Assembly: GCF_028453695.1 (NCBI RefSeq)
Contig: NC_135775.1
Location: 18,510,545-18,574,544, forward strand
DNA from: Augochlora pura
Taxonomy: Eukaryota; Arthropoda; Insecta; Hymenoptera; Halictidae
Direction: 5' to 3'
DNA length: 64,000 bases
The notes under the pieces were generated by a model that worked only from the letters and a program-made list of their open reading frames with translations, was not told the origin of the DNA and ran no database searches. A program made the translations under genes and the position numbers. Every line of letters starts with the position of its first letter. Position 1 is the first letter of the stretch. Shown here one piece after another: positions 48,437-60,917 of the stretch.

Positions 48437-49731
48437 CATAATCTTAAATTGGGCAAATTACATTTTAAGGAATCTATAGAAATTAAAATTAAGTGAGAAT
48501 CAGCTTCGTTAAATATTATCCAAATCTTTGGCAAATCTATAATTGCTGCAAATATATAAATATTAGTGTTCCGACATTCTTGGTTGAAATAATAACTAAA
48601 CTGCATAATAAATATAATTATTCTCCAACAATGAATATTGAAATTAATTATGTACAATATTATCAATTTGAAATAATGAATAACCAAATAACCTAATCGT
48701 TGTTAATTGTAATTCTACTGCTTTCAATTCGAGTTAAATAATCCCAATTTTAATTCCTTCACAGACGAACCACACTCATATTGCATACAATATAAATAAA
48801 AATTAACAACACCGTGTGTTACAATTACAACTTACATCCGTTATTTATCTTTCAATATACATTTCAAGTAACATTAATAAAATCATTTCATATATTTACG
48901 CATCCCGGAAACAGATATTCACGAGTACAAACGTTTTACAAACATTAAATCGTAAATTCCTCACAATAAAGCAAGCATAAGTAGCCACTATGAAACACCG
49001 TTGGGTTATTAATTTTTCCTCGTCAAGTTTCACACATGTTGCACAGAGATTGCGTGTCTCCCGCGTACCGTATTGTGCGCGAGTCCTCGCTGAATCTCCC
49101 ATAGGGATGCTATTGTGCTTCGTTGATGATGGCAGCGCGGCGGTCCGTAATGCCGTTTCGGGGGAAACGCCAACACGAAGACAACGTATCTGTTTTTTCC
49201 TTGTCTTCGCGACGTCTTGTGTTTACAAAATCCCATTGTTTCCTTTCCGCTGTGATTTGCCACTACCCCACGGGAATATTCTCTCTGTACAAGCAATATT
49301 TGCAGAAAACGGATTCCGCATTTTAGTGGCCATACCGCACGAGATACTATGACGTTGAATGACAATGTTTTCTAGACTGCACACCCAAATGCAACTAAAA
49401 TTTTATAAAAAGAAAAAAAAAATAAAACACAACCGTTCTCGTTGCAATACTATTTTCGTACACGGAATCGCTTCTTTTGCATTTCCGGTACACAAATCAA
49501 TGCTGAAAAATAAAAGAGACTCCTCTTAATTAGTGAATCTATAACAATGGTCGATCAAACAATGGTACACACCGTCTATTAATAATTCTGGAAAATGAAT
49601 GCGCACCACGCGTGCATCCCGCTGTCAATTAAAATACTCATTTTCACTATTCAATGCATCCACTAATTGAGTAACAAGACTCGAGCTTGCTGCTGGGTCT
49701 CTCTCTCTCGCAGCACCACGGGTTTAATGTA

Positions 49732-49758
49732 CAGTGACTCGCATTAATATTCGGACAC
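49732..49758 (+). mobile_element. Tc1-type transposon terminal inverted repeat (single end)
   Basis: TA (49730-49731) is followed by CAGTGACTCGCATTAATATT and CGGACAC, a classic Tc1-like terminus. No matching right end is found downstream, so only one end survives or can be recognised. Confidence 0.5.
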
Positions 49759-50473
49759 TACGACGTGTACGATATTATCGCTGTTACATCTGCTTGGAAT
49801 AATGTTAACAGAATATTTCTGATATCGTATGTTAAAGCGAACGTCACGGTTCGAAGAAACGCACGCTTTATGCATTTAATGCACACACGTGTCATTGGAA
49901 CACACACTTCTACATTAGAATAGCAGGTAGATCGTTATAATTTTACTACAGAGGTTATGTTCGTCCACATATTTCTCATTTTCAAATAAAATTATTTAAA
50001 GCGTAAAAGTTCAATTCTATTTTATCTGTGGATACTTGCAATGGTATTTTGCGTTTCTATAGAAATAAAGCCATGGTTGTTCTAGGCTAACCCTTTGACT
50101 TGGACTGTAAGTACTTGTAAATGAGTTTTCGTCTTTTTAGCTTTCAGTTCTATGTTATTACGTGTTTATTTGTTATTTTTTCCTTTTTGGGCGAGTTCCA
50201 TATTTTGTTACATTCTGTTTCGTGGCGTGATTTATTGCAACAGCATGATCTTGATGTGTGAGTTATTTTGGGTACCATCTGATGGAAGCGACGTTGATTC
50301 TTTATTTTATTTTAGATTTATTATTATATTTTATTTACTTTATTGTAGATTCTTTTGTTTATTTAAAGTGTCATTTACATGAGCTTCCTATTACTCTACA
50401 ATATAATTAGTCCTTAGTTCTACTACCACCTGTCTTTTACATAAGTTTGTTTATATAACATATGTTCTTAATT

Positions 50474-50700
50474 CTACTGCCACTTTTTTTTACTTGCTTT
50501 TTTGGTAGCTATGCCAGCTTCCTCATTCCCTTTGATCTTATAGTGGCATGGGATCCAGGTGATCGTCACGTGTTCGTGTCAACGGAGTCCATATAAACGT
50601 GCTGAAGGTTTTTTGCAACATCGATTTGAGCCTCAATATTTCCTATTGCACTGATTACGTTCAAAGCACCTGCTATAATAATGAAATTCTGGAAGTTGTC
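50474..50700 (-). pseudogene. Non-LTR retrotransposon RNase H domain relic
   Basis: On the minus strand, 50700 to 50566 reads DNFQNFIII..ALNVISAIGN...KNLQHVYM and ends in a stop. A second frame, 50575 to 50474, reads EHVTITWIPCHYKIKGNEEA followed by GIATKKA and a stop. The second part matches the WxPGHxGIxGNExAD block near the C-terminus of LINE-encoded RNase H, with PGH changed to PCH and the final catalytic-type D of EAD changed to G (EAG). The first part fits the preceding strand-helix segment, where the D of the usual xDS motif is lost (IIIAGALNVI). A frameshift separates the two. It is a dead fragment; reverse transcriptase was not found upstream (above 50700). Confidence 0.7.
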
Positions 50701-52703
50701 TAGTTTGCGTCGATGGTGTCAACAACTGCGGTGTTTCTTGGTCACGTCAGCAATATTGCAAGTACAGCATTGTATAGTTATTCGTACATCACAGTATCCA
50801 AATACGAATGCGAGTCGCTGCAGATCGAGTTCCCGCCCTCGCAGCGAAGGTCAGCCGGCGACAGCCGTAACAACGGAAAATCGCGAACAGCGAGCATTCT
50901 TCGTCACTTTCTCTTTCCGGCGTCTCTCACCGGTTTCTTTCCCTCTCGTTTCTGGCCTTCCTGGTCCGGGGCGGCAAGATCGTCTTGAAACTCCCCGGCA
51001 ACGTGTGTAGCAGCCCGTTTTCCGACGGCATTGTTTAGAGACTACACGCGTTCGCCAGCGTACAACGCTTCGCTCGTCGCTCGTCCCACCAGTTACGTCC
51101 CTCTCGCCATTCATTCACTTTTTCTCTGTTCTCTGCGCCTCGTTCTCGTTACTGTACACTCTCCTCTCCCTCTTCGTTCTCGTTCTTCTTTATCCCGCCA
51201 AACCGTCCACCCCTTCCTCTCCCCCGCCCCGCCGTTCCCATCCCGGTTGTCTTTCTTCACAACTGTATTTCCGACACTGTTCATCCGGGCCGCGTCTCTC
51301 TTTTCGTTTGTACAGCCACCCCCCGTTTTCGCTCTGTTCCCCCTCGGCCATCACGTTCACGTCGCATCGGGAAGAGACGTCGCAACATTTGTCGCGTGCC
51401 GTTTTATTGGCGCCCCTTCCACAAAGCGTCACGATTCCCTTGTTCTCTTAATTTTCCGATTTTCGGACCCACGGCGACGAGCCCCGGGGTTTCGACAGTT
51501 TGTTCCGCGCCTTTCAATGGCCGGCTTCCGTCGACGGTACCCTCCCCGAAATCCATTTACACGGAAAATGGCCGAATACAGAGAAAGAAAGGCCGAAGAA
51601 AGGCTTGAACGATCTCGAGTGAACTAACAGAAGAGGAAACATTTTCGGGATTTATTTCTCGAGGAACGGATTGACGAAAACTTGGGATGTTTTTAGTATG
51701 GTATCGTTTGTGTTTTGAGACGTCGAAAGAATTATTTGAGCTTTGTAGGTTAGGAATTTTTGGGTTTATTCGGTGACAATGGAGTGAACGCGCTTGTCTT
51801 TTTCAAACGTGGATGACTTGAATTCGCGGTTTATGTATCTTGTGAATTTTAGCAAGAAAAACTATGGAATATTGGGTGATTAGGTTACGCTTATCTTTTA
51901 TAGTTTATTTATTATTAAAAAACGTCTGAGATTATAAGAATTGTTCGGAAAAGAAGGTGAGTACTTTGAAGGGCTGAAACAGAGTTCGATGCATGGATAT
52001 ACATGGCTACTAAAAATAACAATCTTTTATTTAAATACCACAGGTGAATATAATTAATCTGAAAATTCAAACTAAGTTATAATTAATATCTAGATTTATT
52101 AATATTTGTCACTATATATTTCTTGATAAACATACTTCTGAAAATTGAACTAGTTCAGAGTTTATACCTTCTAACAATCATTTTTACATATAACAAATAA
52201 CGTAAAACTGTATAAAATCTCAGTACATGTAACTATTTTTCGAAAACATTTAAAAACCATGAATGTATAAACGTACGCAGTCTACGTCTGAAATATCTTG
52301 AATGCAGTCTTAAAGGTAAAATTTGTGTGGACAAAATTTAAGGAGATTTACAGTTTGTGAGAACAGTTCGGAGTTTGCGTATTACCTTCGCGTACTTTTA
52401 TTTCCTCGCTGTTTCACCCATCTAAGTTAGTTTAACCCCAGCAATCCCAACGGGGTCATTTGTCGTCAGAAAATTTATACGTCTTCGTAAAAGAAGTCTC
52501 TCACGCTAAAATTCTATTTCAACGTACCCGAACTATAGCAATAGATCAGTGTATTGCCTTCTCTATACTTGAGAGACACACACATACATATTGGTCTCTC
52601 CTGTATGGGATTTTACAACACTGTGTCACGAAATGAATTGTAACATTGTTATAAACAAAATAAATGCGAAAGAGAGTCGCCATGTCTTTGTTTAACAGTT
52701 GTA
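50701..52703. other. GC-rich, pyrimidine-rich block (50780-51640), then AT-rich DNA
   Basis: The 198-codon plus-strand frame 51031-51627 is Ser/Pro/Leu/Phe/Arg-rich because of CT-rich DNA, without a domain; antisense frames are open as well. A motif TTAACCCCAGCAATCCCAAC at about 52433 followed by GGGGTCATTT may be another eroded element end. No gene is recognised. Confidence 0.45.
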
Positions 52704-52952
52704 TTAACCCTTTGCACCCAAAGCCATTTCAACTACAAATCTGAAATAATTTTTCTGGCTTCTAGTGTCTCCACTTTATATAACAATATTTATTTTATGC
52801 ATATGAAATTGAGTTTCGTGACTCATATAATAGTTACACTATTAACAATTTTTAAATCTAAGCTTTGGCGATGTTTATTAAAAATAATTTTGGAATGTAT
52901 TACAGTAATTTTAATGGCGCCGCAGAGTCGCCACTCGAGTGCTAAGGGTTAA
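52704..52952 (+). mobile_element. TTAA-flanked miniature element, group C, complete
   Basis: TTAA at 52704-52707 and 52949-52952 flank a 241 bp body. The left end is CCCTTTGCACCCAAAGCC; the right end, read inward, is CCCTTAGCACTCGAGTGG. This is the best preserved group C copy and matches the copies ending at 13093 and 33086 (both inverted), and at 30104 and 60096 (same orientation). No coding capacity. Confidence 0.85.
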
Positions 52953-55900
52953 CTTTCGATTTATTGTTTAATTCGGTGAGTGACTATTGATACTCCTGTC
53001 ACGATTTTAATTATGTGTATGAGGGAAGAGTACTTGAATCAATTTTAAAATAACGAAAGAAAAAATGTCAACAAAATCTAGAAAAGTAGATTTTTTTAAA
53101 TATAGGTATATAAAACTCTTGTAATATAATTACATTATACGCAATAAACAGGAACGTTTGAATATAATTCATGAGACAGAAAATATGGCGCCATTACATT
53201 CCCGTTCTACGAGAGTTATACGATTAAATTATACGATTAATCGTGACGATATTCGCTATTGTTCTTTCGATATAAACGCAATATGATTAGAATATAGAAA
53301 ATATTCTGCAGTGTTCGCCCGTGTCATTTACTCCAACGATTACAAATATTTTCACGCGTGCCGGCGTACAAATTTATCGAACGTTTTAACGTTTTTAATC
53401 GACGTATGGAAGTTCAGCGGCGACCCTCCCGAATTTGGTGATCCCGTCGTGTAGATAAGAATGCGTACACGTCGTAAAGTTTCTTTATGATGCAGGATAT
53501 TAGTCATAAAAACGTGCTTACCGCGGTCATAACCGTAGAGGTTATGTCAAATCGGATTAGCGGTGTAATAACGGTATATGTAAATAATATAGCGCAATCT
53601 AGTTGCAACAGTTCAAATATGAATTGGCTGTTCCAATCTGTTGCGAATAGCATATAATAGGCTATAGTGACGGTTTTGGCATAGTTTCCTGTCAACGCGT
53701 TAACTATTAATAGTTACAATCAGTTTACAAACTCGCGCCACTTAATCTAATCGATTAAATTTTGAATAAAGTATGTTAGCGAGGTGTTTCGTACATATTT
53801 CTGAACTACTGCCGTTATTATAAACTAGTGTACTTGTAAACAAAATTAAATTGCGTTTGAAAATTCTCTGGAAATATTGAAACAATTAAAATAAATTAGG
53901 TACATTCATTTAAGGTAAAAAATATAGAATTATGTCTTTGATATTCATTAATACACTGCAGATTATTATATAAAATAAAAACGGAGTTTTTACAACAATT
54001 GTAAAATTTCTTGACAAAATATAAAATAGTGCCTTTATTTAATCATTTTAATGGAATAAAAATAATGCCTTGATATATTTTAATTCTTTTAATTTATCTT
54101 TTACTTTAAATTGTATGAAATTGTATAAATGCATAAAATCTCCTATTTTAACAATTATTTGCTGATAATTTACATAATATACAAATAATAAAAATTGTTT
54201 GTCGTACTTGGAAAGCAATTTCTGTTAACATTTATTAAATAAAATTAGTTGGAAAACGGCTGATACAGTAATTACGCCAATAACTGTTGTAACAGTTTCT
54301 ATTTGTATATTGATGATTTATACAACTTTAGGTGTTACTGCATAACGCTTTCTGCTGTAGCCGTGCAGGTATGCATATATGTGCAACGTGCATTCGAAAC
54401 CACGCGCGGCACAGTTGTTAATTTTACTGAATCGATCAGTTATCCAAGCACATTACAAGCGAATCATTACTGGAAATTCAATGGTCCCCGGACTGCGGCT
54501 TTTGCAAATTTGACATGCAACCGTTGTTATCGAAACTATTATTAAACTGATTGACATATCATGAGCTCATGCAAATCACTCTGTCACTTGTTTGCTACAT
54601 AGTCAGTGCTACATATTACACGGTCGATTACGAACAGTTATACTCGATGACAATCTAACATCGGAACGCCGGGACACATCATTTCATGACAAATCCAACA
54701 TTCTATTGCCTTGGGAAAATTGTGTCGGATACGTCTTCCTATCAATTTGGTATGTTACGCGAAATCATGTATCAAAAGCGGCTGATTTGGTAGAACTTAT
54801 ACAAGATTTATGAAATAAATAAATTATTACAATTAGTTATTTTTATATTGTCTCGTAACATAAACGCAGACAGTGTAATGAAAAATGGTTATACATAGAC
54901 GTCATTAGTTTTATAAAATAATTCGTAATAACTAGAATCAAATGCACCGTAAAATTGTATCCACATTACTTGAAACTAAATTTTAGAAAATTGTACACAT
55001 ATATTATAGTTATCGCGTTTAGCATGAGAAGTTCATAAATTATTTTACAGTCATTTACGTGTAACTGTAAAATTCACATACGTCGTTGTTATATATTTTA
55101 CGTCGTATAACTTTTGCTTACTACACAAAAAAAACAGGATAAAATTACATCTAGTTTCGTAGATAACAATGTTCATCATTAATAAATTTTTAAATCTAGG
55201 AGAAAGAGTAAATACAATAGAAACGAGGCAACACTTAAAAATAATCTAAACGGCTATTATTATCAACCTACTAAATTAATTAATATGGTCAATAAATTGT
55301 TATTTAATTCCTGCGTACTGAAATTGAGGTGGAATATTTTTACATTGCTCAAGAATCTGCAAACTAATTAATAATTATTTGAATGATCTGATATTTTATC
55401 TGTCTTATCACTCGTTAAAAAGGCTATAAATACCCTTTAATATTTTTTACTACATTTAAAGAATCAGCAAAAATTAAAAAGTTCTTTATAAATCATCTAG
55501 GAAATGAATTGTCCTACCATTTCCAAAATAATATTCAATTCAAATGGCGTGATTTTACAAAAATCATTCCGTTCTAAAAACTGTCCACGCACAGTTATCG
55601 ACTGCCGTATTTCGTCGATCACGATTAAGAACTTTCTCACAGTTTCCCCATAAAATGAAATCAAATTTCGGCGAACTAAAATTCTTGGGGGGTGCAAATT
55701 ACACGGTGAAATCCATCGGTAGCAGGTGATACCGAGATCCTGCGTCTGATCGAAAACATCGAAATCTCATCAGCAGTTCTGCTTTATGGACCAAGAGAAG
55801 CAGTCCCTTATTTTTTTTTCCTGTTCCGGCGCGGCGCGGCGCGCGAATTTTCCGCCTTTTCTTTGCCCGTGAAATTCACGCTTTCCATAAATTTTTCCCC

Positions 55901-57057
55901 GGCGACACCCTCGCCCGCTCGAGAATGAACACACGGAGAAGGGGGAAATGATGAAGAAGGGAGGAAATTGGAAATGAGGAAGATAGTTACGACACGCTGT
56001 TACGTACTTTCTTCGAGCGGAACGAAAATGACGCGATAAAACTGAACAGAGAAAATTTCGTGGGACATCGAGAACCCCCGTATCGAAGAGCTAACAAACG
56101 CTCGAGAATTTCGTGGCAGCGGAGGATTTTGATTCCCGGCACTGCGAATTACAGTCGGTCCCATAAGTGTTCGTACCCTCGTTGCTTATAAGAGAAATTT
56201 GTTGAAATCATGACGCATGTAACATTTTACAATAAACTTTTTATATACACGTTTTATTTGAAGTTTTCATTAAGAAATTAATCTACTTTGTTTCATGATT
56301 CATTTTGTTTCGTACATTTCGTTCTCATTTTTATAAAATAATAAGAGACCTGCGGAATTTAATGCTTACACAATATTATGTAGCTTTAAACAGACTTAAT
56401 ATTAAGAATAGTTCTTTCATTTTTTCATCTAATTATCTAACGTTTTTATTACATTTTCTACTATTATATTTCCATTAAAAATATCGAGAATTTTGTAAAA
56501 TGCATTCCAGCAGTCACGTGAAAATTGTCGATCTTTATACTCTTCTTACATCGTCTAGCTCGATTTCATAACGCTATATTCATTTTGAAGGGCGCAGTCT
56601 CTCCTTTCACACCCTTAAACTTACGATGACACCCTTTTCGCTTAAAGTACAGAGGAAACAAAAAATCGTCGGTCAACTTTTAAGAGGAAAGCAGCATCAA
56701 TTCCAATTTACTCGCACAGATATTTTTACGAAATGAGAAGGTCTTCTGAATAGCCTAAATACAGGATTATGAGACTGGAACCTTAGACTTTGATTTGGGC
56801 ACGGAGAGAATGTTCTAAGCCTTTTTTACGCGAAGTTGCAGAAGCCACAATGAAGCCATCTGTAATGCTTACGAAACGTTGGCAAATAATTCCAACAGGA
56901 CGCGGCTTATACTCGAAAGCCTCGGCGGTAAGAACTGTTACGTGAATAATCTCTGTCAAAACTTGTCTCAACTTACCTTTGGTCTCCAATCACAAAGACG
57001 GAATATACTTAATTATTTATCGTTCCACGTTACCAATTTTGTAGCATTTTATCAAAT
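52953..57057. other. 4.1 kb AT-rich non-coding stretch with a GC-richer patch at 55680-56170
   Basis: A GGCGCGGCGCGGCGCGCG run lies near 55828. A Tc1-type end is at 56152. The minus-strand frame 56783-56989 (68 codons) begins next to a GGTAAGT sequence resembling a splice donor, but no domain supports an exon. Nothing else is recognised. Confidence 0.45.
56152..56178 (+). mobile_element. Tc1-type transposon terminal inverted repeat (single end)
   Basis: TA (56150-56151) is followed by CAGTCGGTCCCATAAGTGTT and CGTACCC, a well-known kind of Tc1/mariner terminus. The right end was not found in the following kilobase. Confidence 0.5.
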
Positions 57058-57308
57058 TTAATCCCTTGCTGTACCATTTTCTTCACAATTACTGCGATTA
57101 GAAATTTTTTAATTGACATAATTTCGTAGAAGGGAAAGAACATTAACATTTATTCCATGTCTGAATTTACTCAACTACTTAAATATTAATAACAAGGGAT
57201 TAGAATTTTATTCCAATTTTGAAGAACAGAATAACATCCATACTTAATAATTAATTACTAGTAATTTCCATTGCGAGTCGGACTCGTCAAAGTATAGTCA
57301 GGGATTAA
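57058..57308 (+). mobile_element. TTAA-flanked miniature element, group B, complete
   Basis: TTAA at 57058-57061 and 57305-57308 flank a 243 bp body. The left end TCCCTTGCTGTACCATTTTC matches the CCCCTTGCCGTACCATTTTC start of the 8488 copy; the interior follows the same order (TTTTTTAATTG..., AAAGAACATTAACATTTATT, AGAATTTTATTC). The right end, read inward, is TCCCTGACTATACTTTGACG. Non-coding. Confidence 0.75.
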
Positions 57309-60095
57309 TATCAAAGGACAGACTACTATAAGCTATAGAATATGTATTCAAATATCTATTTCCACTCCACGAAATGAGATGCGTATTATCAGTACCTTAG
57401 AACAATGGTTTTGTTCCCTTCGCTAGCGCTAGACTAGAGTCCCTTCCAACTGGGCATAAATCATCTGTTGTACGAAATTGTTACAAGGACAGTAATACAG
57501 TTGTGACATGCCGCAGAACATCGTTTGCCATTACATCGACGGTCAGCAGTCGATATCTGTTCCTGCAGATGAAATCACTGAAACTAGACACCCAATCTGT
57601 CACGCAAACAGTCTATCGTAATACGTACTTCGGATAGACAAAACACTGTTCCGAACAGTTAGCTCGATTTTAATGAACTCTTCGGACACGGTTCGAACGT
57701 CAGCGAAGCACCACCGACACCTACACCTATTGTGTTTAGAAAGGAACGTTCAGGTGGAAGGCTGGAAAGGCAGGAAATAAACCTAATACTGGCTGCACTC
57801 GGAAAGATAGAGCTGTCAGTGTTGGCACCTTTATCGAAAAGACCATGAGGTCGACATCTGACGTTTTAGTTAGTATAGCGGTGGTTTCAAGAGTGTTTGA
57901 AACGACGTGTACAGGCCGCATCGAAAAAAGAAGGTATGGAAACTATGTAAACTCGTTGAATGAGTTGCAGTTTATGGCTGAAGATAATATGATTATGTGA
58001 TGAATATAATGAGTGTAATGAATGTAATGTATATGATTATGTGATAAATATGTAATGAATATAATGAATACGATCATGTGATGAATATGTAATGAATATA
58101 ATGAATACGATCATGTGATGAATATGTAATGAATATAATGGATATGGCCATGCTACGAATTCTTTTGTTTAATTATATCATTGTTTGATCCTTGACATCA
58201 AGGAAGTCGAGCTGAAAATTTCCATCGAAGAGACATTTACAGAAACATTTATATTTTACACTCTTCTGGAAATTCCTAAACTAAACGCGATAATTTAATA
58301 ATAATTTTTTATTATTTTGTTGTATAATAGACAACATGTTCTTTAAATTTACTAAATTTCTTTACTTGGAGAAGCAGCTCCCTGAGACAACCTAATGTGT
58401 ACAGCAAGCTTAGCACTTTCAAACTCGTTCCTGTAGCGACTTTTGGCAGAGGCTGTATCATACCGCAATTTTGAGAATTCTTAACTTGCTGAAACTAATA
58501 TTCAAAAGTATAAAAGGCTTCAGTAATTACGTTGGAGCTATTTTTTAACGAAGAAATTCTTGATAATTGTAATTTTAACGCGACAATGTTTTCATCTTGC
58601 GTTTATATCTGCATAACTATGTTTCGCATTCCCCCGTTGAAAATTTATTCCAAAAAATTGCGCGTCAGATAATTGCATCAATCTAAAACAACGATAAAAT
58701 CGTTGCATAAAAAAAAAAGTAGCATAAATCGAAAGGGATCCGATAAAAATTCTGATTTCGCGACAAATTAATTCTCACCGGTGGATGTACGGAATACATA
58801 TATTAATGTCAGCTACTGCTCGCGCGCGGGATTCATGCTCTAAAAAACGCGGGCCGACGGTTAAGCAATTAATTAATTGGCCGCATCAAAATACGCGTTC
58901 TTGTTTCGTATTATTGTTGGCCGGCTGACACCGCCTCGCGATTCGAAAATATTGATTTAATGTGGACCCGCGACCGCATCTCATTATCCGCCGTCCAAAA
59001 ACTAAAACCCGGCGATATAATATCCGGCCGAAATATTCCGGCGACGATTGCCAGTGTGCGATCGCAATAACACATTCACGGCGAAGTACTTGCGTCCGAA
59101 AATATTCGAGTAATTACGTTAATTAGCTTTTTTCCGCGTTCGCGTTGCCGCTGCTGCTGCTGCTTTTTTTTTCTCTCCATCTGCATCGAAATGTTATTAA
59201 TCGCGTCCGAAATGTAATACGCGACGCCGAGCCACGGAAACGCGGGCAATCCGCGCGTCATAAAATACGGCGTTTTAATGCGATTCAAATTCATTACACA
59301 AATCATTTACGAAATCGTAATGACGGAAACTATTTGGTTAATTCTTTGCGTATTATTGAGGCGAATGGTTCTTCTATTGGTAAGTTATCGATATTAATCA
59401 CGATATTAAGAATCCAGGAGGGACTGAAGAATCGATGGAACTATATAAATTATCGATATAAAATAATAATCGCTATTAATATCGATATAAAAATACTATT
59501 TTTAAATATTCGTTCAAGACTCGGACAGAAAAATATTTTGCAACCTTTTTTCAAAATCTGGCAGTTTGAAAGTAATATTTGCAAATGTTTGTTAAGTCTT
59601 AATGATATTAGATAATTAGAGCTTAATTTATACTTAAAACAAGTGTACAATTGATAATAAAAGTAGTTGCTGCGTTGACAATAAACTGTAGAGAAGTTCT
59701 AAATACAAAATTGATAAAGAAGATGGAAATTATAAATGATTGATAAAAGTGGGAATCTGAAGAATTAGATGAAGATAAATAAATTATACAATATTAATAA
59801 ATAAACTTCGGAGTTTTCACATTGAAGAATTGATGGATATCATTACACCATTTTCACCGCATTGCAATTATTAAAACAAGAAAAACAGTTTCTTCTAACT
59901 TACATCACTTACAATTTATACTAATTATTATGCATCTAATAATAACATAGTCCTCGACAAAACTGTAATTATAATTGTAAATTATATTGTGTAAGTAGTT
60001 AATAAAATAATAACATAGTAACCCGTTCCGATCAGTGAAACAAAAAGAATTTATTCGTAGCTCATTGTCAATGTCCTAGATATTTTGAAATTAAT
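57309..60095. other. Non-coding stretch with a CpG-rich, TAATTA-containing block at 58780-59300
   Basis: A minisatellite lies at 57991-58146. The block 58780-59300 mixes CpG-rich sequence with repeated AATTAATTAATT/TTAATTA cores and a (GCT)n-poly-T tract (59147-59171). A 156-codon plus-strand frame (59145-59615) runs from this tract into AT-rich DNA, without a recognisable domain. The rest is AT-rich. Confidence 0.4.
57991..58146. repeat. Minisatellite, period 37 bp
   Basis: GAT(T/C)ATGTGATAAAT-type landmarks recur at 57991, 58035, 58072 and 58109, the last three spaced exactly 37 bases. Within each unit AATATGTAATGAATATAATG repeats ATGAAT at a smaller scale. The units at 58072 and 58109 are identical or nearly so. 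Confidence 0.9.
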
Positions 60096-60341
60096 TTAAC
60101 CCTTTGCACTCGAAGCTACTTTAACTGGAAATCTGGTGTAACTTCTCTGGCTTATAGTATTTCCATTTTATATAACAAAGTGCATCTCATGCATATGTAT
60201 TTGATTCTTGTCATTCGCACCAACATAACACAACCTCAACAATTTTTTAAGAACAAACTTTGTTAGTACAAAGATTATTTTGCAACGTGATAGAACAATT
60301 TTATAGTGCCTCACAGTCACCACTCGAGTACAAAGGGTTAA
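60096..60341 (+). mobile_element. TTAA-flanked miniature element, group C, complete
   Basis: TTAA at 60096-60099 and 60338-60341 flank a 238 bp body. The left end is CCCTTTGCACTCGAAGC; the right end, read inward, is CCCTTTGTACTCGAGTGG, giving inverted repeats of about 14 bases with one mismatch. The interior follows the 52704 copy (CTGGCTT, CCATTTTATATAACAA, CATGCATATG, CAACAATTTTTTAA) with more divergence. Non-coding. Confidence 0.85.
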
Positions 60342-60917
60342 TTCTCTATTTTAATGCAAACTACGTGCAAATAAAATTCTGTCAAACAAATACATACAAA
60401 GCCACGAACCATAAAGATCCCGTACAAATTATTCTTGAAAATGAGTGAATGAACTGTCACATAACTTACGAAGGAAAGTCTTCCATGTTAAAATAAGTAA
60501 CCCTTGTCAACGCGTTCAACAGCCGCTTCGGCCTTTTTCCACTTAAACGGGGATAATCGCACCTATAAATAAAGGTTTATCTTAATCAACGACCCTTCTT
60601 TACGCGTGTTTGTCTTTCAGTCGGTGGCTGAAAGAATACTGCCCGTTCTCTACCTTGTCCGTCGTCGTTATCAAATCGTTCATTATAATAAGCCGTTGAT
60701 GGTTCTACCATGTTACGAACACGTGACAAGATCTCTCGTTACGTTTAGCTTTTTACAATTTACAATCACTGTGCAGTTTAAAAATGTATTTTATTTTCAA
60801 AGATCTTTTAAGGCTTCTGCTTTCTTTATATACTATACACCATACACATGGTACGCACACATTTACGTATGTGTACACGTGGCGAGCTGTTTTTATTCGA
60901 CTCTTCACATTAGTTAT
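60342..60917. other. Non-coding spacer between two TTAA elements
   Basis: A 120-codon open frame (60606-60968) overlaps the next element and shows no domain. Nothing else is recognised. Confidence 0.4.

Larger units (their letters stand above)
47385..50473. other. 3.1 kb mostly AT-rich non-coding stretch
   Basis: Contains a nested inverted repeat (48139-48436) and a Tc1-type end (49732). Open frames at 48990-49365 (120 and 111 codons, opposite strands) lie in a GC-richer patch and lack domains. A CTAACCCTTTGACTTGG motif near 50088 resembles the TTAACCC ends but has no TTAA or partner. From 50150 to 50470 the DNA may be the 3' remainder of the LINE relic that follows, but nothing proves it. 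Confidence 0.45.

Noticed and set aside
51031..51627. 198-codon open frame (+)
   Set aside because: Ser/Pro/Leu/Phe bias reflects CT-rich DNA; overlapping antisense frames are open and no domain or supporting context is present.
54303..54545. Frame beginning with YIDDL, reminiscent of a reverse-transcriptase YxDD box
   Set aside because: The residues around it do not resemble a reverse transcriptase and the motif is at the extreme start of the frame.
56783..57000. Minus-strand open frame next to GGTAAGT, as a possible exon with splice donor
   Set aside because: The donor-like site lies near the start of the frame rather than its end, and the peptide has no recognisable homology.
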